A model generated the notes under the pieces. The model saw only the letters and a list, made by a program, of their open reading frames with translations, was not told the DNA's origin and searched no databases. The position numbers and the translations under genes are program-made. Below, piece after piece: positions 59,774-64,000 of a stretch of 64,000 nucleotides of DNA (position 1 is its first letter; each line of letters starts with the position of its first letter). The DNA is taken from NCBI GenBank assembly GCA_017520425.1, contig JAFXFO010000017.1, positions 81,157 through 145,156 of the forward strand. Reading direction: 5' to 3'. The stretch comes from Lachnospiraceae bacterium. GTDB taxonomy: Bacteria; Bacillota; Clostridia; Lachnospirales; Lachnospiraceae.

Positions 59774-60904
59774 ATGGACTTATATGGTGAGAAGAGAAAT
59801 GCCGTAAGAACCATTGTTTTCTTATGTGTCATAATGTTATTGCTGACGATTGTGGATTTGCTTCCTGTGGATGAATGGCGCAGGGGAGATGGCGCGGATA
59901 CATTTGTGTCGGTACCAAAACCCACAAAGGAAACCATAAAAGACGGGACCTTTATGAGGGAATACGAAAGTTTTGTGGAGAAAGAATTTGTCAGCAAGGA
60001 TAATTGGCAGGCTCTTCGGATGCACATGGATGTATGGCGCGGTGTAAGAGAAATAAATGGTGTGTATTTGGGAAAGGATGATTATCTGATAGAGAAGCAT
60101 TCGGAAGATGCTTTTTCAGAACAGAACATTCAAAAGAGTATGGAAGCCATGCAGAAGTTGTTGGAGGAGTTTCCCCGAGGCAAGCTGATGCCGGTACCTA
60201 CCACCGACAATATATTAACGGACAAATTGCCGGCCTTTGCACCTTATTATGACCAAAGTGGTCTGATGGAGCAGATAAAGAGTACATTGGGTGAACAGGC
60301 TGTCATTGATGTATTTGATGTGATGAAGGAACATGCGGAGGAAGAGATATATTATAGGACGGACCGGGAGTGGACTTCCTTGGGAGCCTATTACGGATAT
60401 CTGGAGTTTGCAAAAGCCTTTCAGTTGCCGGTCAAGCAATATTTGAAGCAGGAACCGGTAAAGGTATCGGAGGAGTTTCGCGGTGCCTTGTATGAACAAG
60501 CAGGTCGCGCTGTGGATGCAGAGGAAATATGGATGTTTCCTGCCACAACGGACAAAAGGTATACCATTACCTACGACGGTACAAAAACCACCGACAGTTT
60601 CTACGAGCCGGACTACTTAGAGGGAGCGGACCCTTTGGGATATTTCCTGGACGGTCGTCACGCTGTCACAGAGATTGAAAGAGAGTCATTTTCCGAGAAG
60701 AAATTGTTTATTATAAAGGATGGATTCGGCGAAAGTATGATTCCGCTTTTGGCACGGCATTACAAAAATGTTTACGTAGTGGATTTAAGCTGTTATAATG
60801 ATAGCCTGATTGATTTCATGAAGGAATGCGATGAAAATGGTGACATGGATGTGTTGGTTTTGTATGATTGCGTGACCTTTGCAGAAAGCTTTCGGATTCC
60901 GTAG
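59774..60904 (+). CDS. DHHW/AlgJ-like surface acylation protein with altered catalytic residues
   Basis: A 376-residue protein with one N-terminal membrane helix (TIVFLCVIMLLLTIVDLLP), predicted to sit outside the membrane. It is a DHHW/AlgX/AlgJ relative: a central TDxxW region and a late IIKD motif before the terminal SGNH-type strands. The family motif D-H-H-W is here D197-R198-E199-W200, and the usual Ser of the KDSF-type motif is Gly317 (IIKDGFGESMIP). Both catalytic positions are therefore changed, so it may be a binding or scaffold partner of MBOAT and not an active transferase. The Asp in D197 remains. AGGAGG precedes the start. Confidence 0.75.
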   Translation: MDLYGEKRNAVRTIVFLCVIMLLLTIVDLLPVDEWRRGDGADTFVSVPKPTKETIKDGTFMREYESFVEKEFVSKDNWQALRMHMDVWRGVREINGVYLGKDDYLIEKHSEDAFSEQNIQKSMEAMQKLLEEFPRGKLMPVPTTDNILTDKLPAFAPYYDQSGLMEQIKSTLGEQAVIDVFDVMKEHAEEEIYYRTDREWTSLGAYYGYLEFAKAFQLPVKQYLKQEPVKVSEEFRGALYEQAGRAVDAEEIWMFPATTDKRYTITYDGTKTTDSFYEPDYLEGADPLGYFLDGRHAVTEIERESFSEKKLFIIKDGFGESMIPLLARHYKNVYVVDLSCYNDSLIDFMKECDENGDMDVLVLYDCVTFAESFRIP

Positions 60905-60938
60905 CAGATAAGTACAGGAAAGAAAAGAGGATGAGGAA

Positions 60939-61793
60939 TTGGCAAATTTAGGAATTCCACAGAATACCATTGCAGTATTGCAAAAATACAATTTTAATTT
61001 TCAAAAGAAGTTCGGACAGAATTTCCTGATAGATACCCATGTGCTGGAGAAAATCATGGATTCCGCGGAGATAACCAAAGAAGACTGTGTGTTGGAAATA
61101 GGCCCCGGTATCGGTACCATGACTCAGTATCTGGCGGAAAGAGCCGGTCATGTGGTGGTGGTTGAAATTGATAAAAATCTAATACCCATTTTGGAAGAGA
61201 CCCTATCCGCCTATGACAATGTGACCATTATCAATAATGATATCCTGAAGGTGGATATTAATAAACTGGTGGACGAACTGAATGGTGGGAAACCCATTAA
61301 GGTGGTGGCGAATTTGCCTTATTATATTACTACTCCCATTATTATGGGCCTGTTTGAAAGCCATGTGCCCATAAAGAGCATTACAATCATGGTGCAGAAG
61401 GAAGTGGCAGACCGCATGCAGGTAGGCCCCGGCAGCAAGGACTACGGTGCCCTGTCATTGGCCGTTCAGTATTATGCGAAACCACAGATTGTGGCCAATG
61501 TACCGCCCAATTGCTTCATTCCCAGACCGAATGTGGGAAGTGCCGTAATACGGCTGACCCGTTATGAGAAACCGCCTGTGGAAGTGGCAGATGAGAAAAG
61601 GATGTTTGCTTTGATTCGGGCATCCTTTAATCAGAGAAGGAAGACTCTGGTGAACGGTCTGACCAATGCGCCGGAGTTGGGACTATCCAAGGAGGCAGTT
61701 ACGGAAGCACTGGAAAAGCTGGGATTATCTCCCACAGTCAGAGGCGAAACACTGACCTTGGAGCAGTTCGCAGAATTAAGCAATATATTATAA
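60939..61793 (+). CDS. rsmA: 16S rRNA dimethyladenosine transferase
   Basis: A 284-residue KsgA/RsmA enzyme that dimethylates two adjacent adenines of the 16S rRNA 3' hairpin during 30S maturation. Motifs: KKFGQNFLID (N-terminal), EIGPGIGTMTQYLAERA (motif I), VVVEIDKNL (motif II), NNDILKVD (motif III) and VVANLPYYITTPI (motif IV, NLPY). The C-terminal IRASFNQRRKTLVNGL is also typical. TTG at 60939 is the best start because GATGAGGA lies upstream and the protein then opens ANLGIPQN like relatives. The short 34-base gap suggests co-transcription with the acylation genes. A terminator follows. Confidence 0.95.
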   Translation: MANLGIPQNTIAVLQKYNFNFQKKFGQNFLIDTHVLEKIMDSAEITKEDCVLEIGPGIGTMTQYLAERAGHVVVVEIDKNLIPILEETLSAYDNVTIINNDILKVDINKLVDELNGGKPIKVVANLPYYITTPIIMGLFESHVPIKSITIMVQKEVADRMQVGPGSKDYGALSLAVQYYAKPQIVANVPPNCFIPRPNVGSAVIRLTRYEKPPVEVADEKRMFALIRASFNQRRKTLVNGLTNAPELGLSKEAVTEALEKLGLSPTVRGETLTLEQFAELSNIL

Positions 61794-61799
61794 ACACAG

Positions 61800-61838
61800 A
61801 GAGCCTTTTATGGAGAGTCCCATAGAGGGCTCTTTTCG
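61800..61838 (+). terminator. terminator after rsmA
   Basis: AGAGCC (61800-61805) pairs with GGCTCT (61828-61833), and ATGG (61810-61813) with CCAT (61820-61823). It is followed by TTTT (61833-61836). Confidence 0.75.
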
Positions 61839-61910
61839 ATATATAGTTTTCCAAATACTAACTGACACACTATATCTTGTATTTTTTTATAAAAAAATAA
61901 GTTTTTATTT

Positions 61911-61939
61911 TTGACATAGCAATGCCGTTATGATAGACT
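61911..61939 (+). promoter_or_regulatory. promoter of TPR protein gene
   Basis: A perfect TTGACA (61911-61916), 17 bases, TAGACT (61934-61939). An AT-rich run precedes the -35. The ribosome site AAAGGAG lies at 61996-62002 before the GTG at 62012. Confidence 0.8.
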
Positions 61940-62011
61940 AAAAGTAATAGTGGCTACATGTAAAAACAGGATGAAATCTTTCATCGGGGACAGATAAAGG
62001 AGAAAATCACT

Positions 62012-64000
62012 GTGGATAAGTATGAATACAAAATAAAGTCGGAAGAAATTAAAGAGTTGATTACTCAAAGAGAATATATTAGGGCTGCAGAGATTGCGGA
62101 TACCATTGATTGGCGCAGGGTAAAAAGCGTGATGATGCTTTGCACCATAAGCGATTTGTACAAGATTAATCGCAGATATGAGGATAGCCGGGATTTGTTG
62201 CTTTTGGCATATGACCGTCATCCGGGTGGAAGAACTATTGTATATGCTCTTTGTGAGCTTTCCATCAAAATGGGCGAAATCCCGCAGGCGGTGGAGTATT
62301 GCAAGGAGTTTGTAAATATTGCACCCAGAGATTATGGGCGTTATGTGTTACAGTACAAGATTTACGAGGCTCAAGGTGTTAGTCTGGAAGAACGCATTGA
62401 CGTTCTGGAAGAACTGAAAAAGCATGACTATCGGGAAAAGTGGGCTTATGAGCTGGCATATTTATATCATAGAATCGGTTTGGCAAGTAAGTGCGTGGAT
62501 GAGTGTGATGAATTGATTTTGTGGTTTGGTGAAGGAAAGTATGTAATCAAAGCCATGGAATTGAAGATGCTTCATCAACCCTTGACAGAAGAGCAGCAGT
62601 ATAAATATGACAACCGTTTTGCACCTGCAGAGGAGCCGGAGGAAGCACCTGCAGAGGAACAGACTGTTATGGAGGAGATTCCTCAGGAAGCCTATGAACA
62701 GCAGGCGGAGGAAGAAGAAAGAGGTTCAACCACCATCTGGTCCGGAGAGGAAGTGGCGGTGGCCATGGAGCCTTTGGATGCGGATATTGTGGCAACCAAG
62801 ATTTTCCCTGTTGAAGAAATCAATATACAGGTACAAACCATGGATCCCAGTAATCAGTATAATACCATAAATCTGCAGGCAGAGTTAGCGGCAGGTTTGA
62901 AGGAAATATTGGAGCAGGATACCAAGGATGAAATTACAAAGGCCATTATCGCACCTTTGATGCAGACGGATACCATTGAAAGCGAAGAAGTGACAAAGAT
63001 TATTCAGATAGAGGATGAAGCAGCGAAGGTATCGGATGAAAGGGATGCAGAAGAGATTGCTGATGCGGACACCATCATTTGGTCCAGGGAACAGGTGGAT
63101 ACCGTAGAGGAGGAACCGGAGGCAGAGGAAGAAATTACCGAGTCTCAGGAAGAGTTAACAAAAGAGGAAGAGACCGCAGAATCTCAGGAGGAGATTGCGG
63201 AAACCGTAGAGGAAGAACTCCCGGCAGAGCTGCTACAGGAAGCCGATTCTGAGATACCAACCTCAGAAGAAGCGCAGGATACCAAAGAAACCACCGGCAG
63301 TCTGGTGATGGAGCAGATGCGAAAGCTGGCAGTGGAGCCCCCGAAGGAGATGGCGAAGGTGCTTTCCATGGAAGCGGACGGCCAAATCAGTTTCCTGGTG
63401 GAAGAAAAGAATACCGTGGAACAGCAGATTACCGGCCAGCTCAGTATTGCAGATATTATGGCTGAGTGGGAGCGTACCAAGAAGGAGCTGGAGGAAAAAG
63501 GCAAAGAGAAGGTTCGTCAGCATGTGAAGGCTAATACCGGCCAGATGTTTACAGAATTTGAGGCCTCTGTTCGTGACGGCTTGCTGGAGCAGCTGGAAAA
63601 CGGAATGAGTATGGAGTCTGTCATTGCAGAAGCGGAAGGGCGGACTTTGGAAGAAGAGCTTCCGGTACCCGATAGCCTAAAGGAGGAAGAAGACCCGGAA
63701 GATTATGAGTCCATAAATTTTGAGGAGGCCCGGGAAGCAGTTTATGTGACGGAAGAAACTGCTGAAGAGGAAGTAGTCGAGGAAGAAATCCCCGAGGAGG
63801 AAGCGACAGAAGAAAAACCTGAAGAAGAGGAAGCTGCCGAGGAAGAAATCCCCGAGGAGGAAGCGACAGAAGAAAAACCTGCTGGAGAAGAAGCTGCCGA
63901 AGAAGAAATCCCCGAGGAGGAAACTGCAGAAGAGGCCTCCGAAGAAGAGGAAATGACTGAGGAAGAAATCTCTGAGGAGGAAGCTACCGACGAAGAGACG
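62012..64000 (+). CDS. TPR-repeat protein with long acidic C-terminal tail (partial)
   Basis: A GTG-started frame runs 663 codons without stop to the window edge, so the C-terminus is missing. The N-terminal ~190 residues are helical TPR-like repeats (EEIKELITQREYIRAAEIADTIDWRRVKSVMM, DLYKINRRYEDSRDLLLLAYDRHPGG, MGEIPQAVEYCKEFVNIAP). This resembles a Lachnospiraceae-conserved protein of unknown function. Then comes a disordered acidic region (EEPEEAPAEEQTVMEEI), two ADTIIW- or STTIWSGEEV-like short motifs, a helical part (MEQMRKLAVEPPKEMAKVL) and Glu-rich tandem repeats. A scaffold role is inferred. The AAAGGAG site fits the GTG start. Confidence 0.8.
   Translation, partial: MDKYEYKIKSEEIKELITQREYIRAAEIADTIDWRRVKSVMMLCTISDLYKINRRYEDSRDLLLLAYDRHPGGRTIVYALCELSIKMGEIPQAVEYCKEFVNIAPRDYGRYVLQYKIYEAQGVSLEERIDVLEELKKHDYREKWAYELAYLYHRIGLASKCVDECDELILWFGEGKYVIKAMELKMLHQPLTEEQQYKYDNRFAPAEEPEEAPAEEQTVMEEIPQEAYEQQAEEEERGSTTIWSGEEVAVAMEPLDADIVATKIFPVEEINIQVQTMDPSNQYNTINLQAELAAGLKEILEQDTKDEITKAIIAPLMQTDTIESEEVTKIIQIEDEAAKVSDERDAEEIADADTIIWSREQVDTVEEEPEAEEEITESQEELTKEEETAESQEEIAETVEEELPAELLQEADSEIPTSEEAQDTKETTGSLVMEQMRKLAVEPPKEMAKVLSMEADGQISFLVEEKNTVEQQITGQLSIADIMAEWERTKKELEEKGKEKVRQHVKANTGQMFTEFEASVRDGLLEQLENGMSMESVIAEAEGRTLEEELPVPDSLKEEEDPEDYESINFEEAREAVYVTEETAEEEVVEEEIPEEEATEEKPEEEEAAEEEIPEEEATEEKPAGEEAAEEEIPEEETAEEASEEEEMTEEEISEEEATDEET
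63779..64000 (+). repeat. 60-bp in-frame tandem repeats
   Basis: Three full units of exactly 60 bp (63779, 63839, 63899) and a partial fourth (63959) encode 20-residue Glu-rich blocks that begin EEEIPEEEATEEKP or a variant. The first two units differ by only a few bases; later ones diverge. The array runs off the window. Confidence 0.9.

Noticed and set aside
62607-62870. 87-codon plus-strand frame rich in Arg/Lys
   Set aside because: It lies out of frame inside the TPR protein gene and is a product of the Glu-rich codon pattern.
1-64000. CRISPR arrays, tRNA or rRNA genes, prophage, plasmid origin
   Set aside because: No evenly spaced short direct repeats with spacers, no CCA-ended cloverleaf, no rRNA-like conserved segment and no phage or replication gene were recognised on reading both strands.

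Overview
The window reads as a chromosomal segment of a low-to-mid GC, Gram-positive anaerobic gut-type Clostridia, most likely a member of the Lachnospiraceae. The reasons are strong AGGAGG-type ribosome sites, a TIGR03905-type TSCPD protein, a DUF4358 lipoprotein next to MBOAT and DHHW-like genes, a PocR-domain hybrid kinase, a BspA-type leucine-rich protein, a stand-alone MurG, and LuxS with MTA/SAH nucleosidase. I could not run a search, so the genus is not assigned. No tRNA, rRNA, CRISPR array, prophage or transposase gene was seen.

Layout. 1-6.1 kb: a hypothetical gene, a SAM methyltransferase behind a leader-peptide attenuator, and two tandem paralogous lipoproteins, the second broken by two homopolymer frameshifts. 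6-10 kb: a HAD hydrolase, then a copper module (CsoR with its operator, CopA with an N-terminal and a C-terminal metal-binding domain). 10-13.4 kb: a permease, a DUF3237 protein, a polysaccharide deacetylase and a membrane protein. 13.4-17 kb: a CrtI-like FAD oxidoreductase with its own ferredoxin-reductase-type partner, divergent from a GntR regulator. 17-23 kb: MurG, TSCPD, Pgi, a D-2-hydroxyacid dehydrogenase, GtrA and small proteins. 23-29.4 kb: an ECF sigma factor with a very long C-terminal extension, a MerR regulator with a classic 19-bp-spacer promoter followed by a transglutaminase-like and a zincin-like membrane protein, and a PadR/DUF2812 pair. 29.4-33 kb: MtnN and LuxS (activated methyl cycle and AI-2 synthesis) flank an ECF sigma/anti-sigma pair. 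33-42 kb: LRR protein, a YbaK-type deacylase, YegP, an AAA ATPase, an esterase, two membrane proteins, and a receiver protein with a PocR hybrid kinase carrying receiver and Hpt domains. 42-52 kb: a large polytopic membrane protein, an orphan solute-binding lipoprotein, two copies of a DUF2975-type membrane protein plus XRE module, a DUF4153/4173-type protein and an ABC-F ATPase. 52-64 kb: a zinc-ribbon membrane protein with a three-gene ABC-2 exporter, a DUF4358/MBOAT/DHHW-like surface acylation cluster, RsmA, and a TPR protein that runs off the end.

The most unusual signal is non-coding. Five intergenic regions hold long quasi-palindromes (about 160-290 bp) that fall into two repeat families. 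Family A has three copies (7.2, 32.8 and 42.2 kb) and family B has two (10.2 and 52.4 kb). Within a family the inner core is shared between copies. The outermost arms are different at each locus yet almost perfectly self-complementary. In family A one inner hairpin shows two compensatory base-pair changes between copies. A sixth long hairpin of unrelated sequence lies at 21.1 kb. A second strong signal is a four-segment attenuator with a 16-codon leucine-rich leader peptide ahead of the methyltransferase gene at 1.18 kb.
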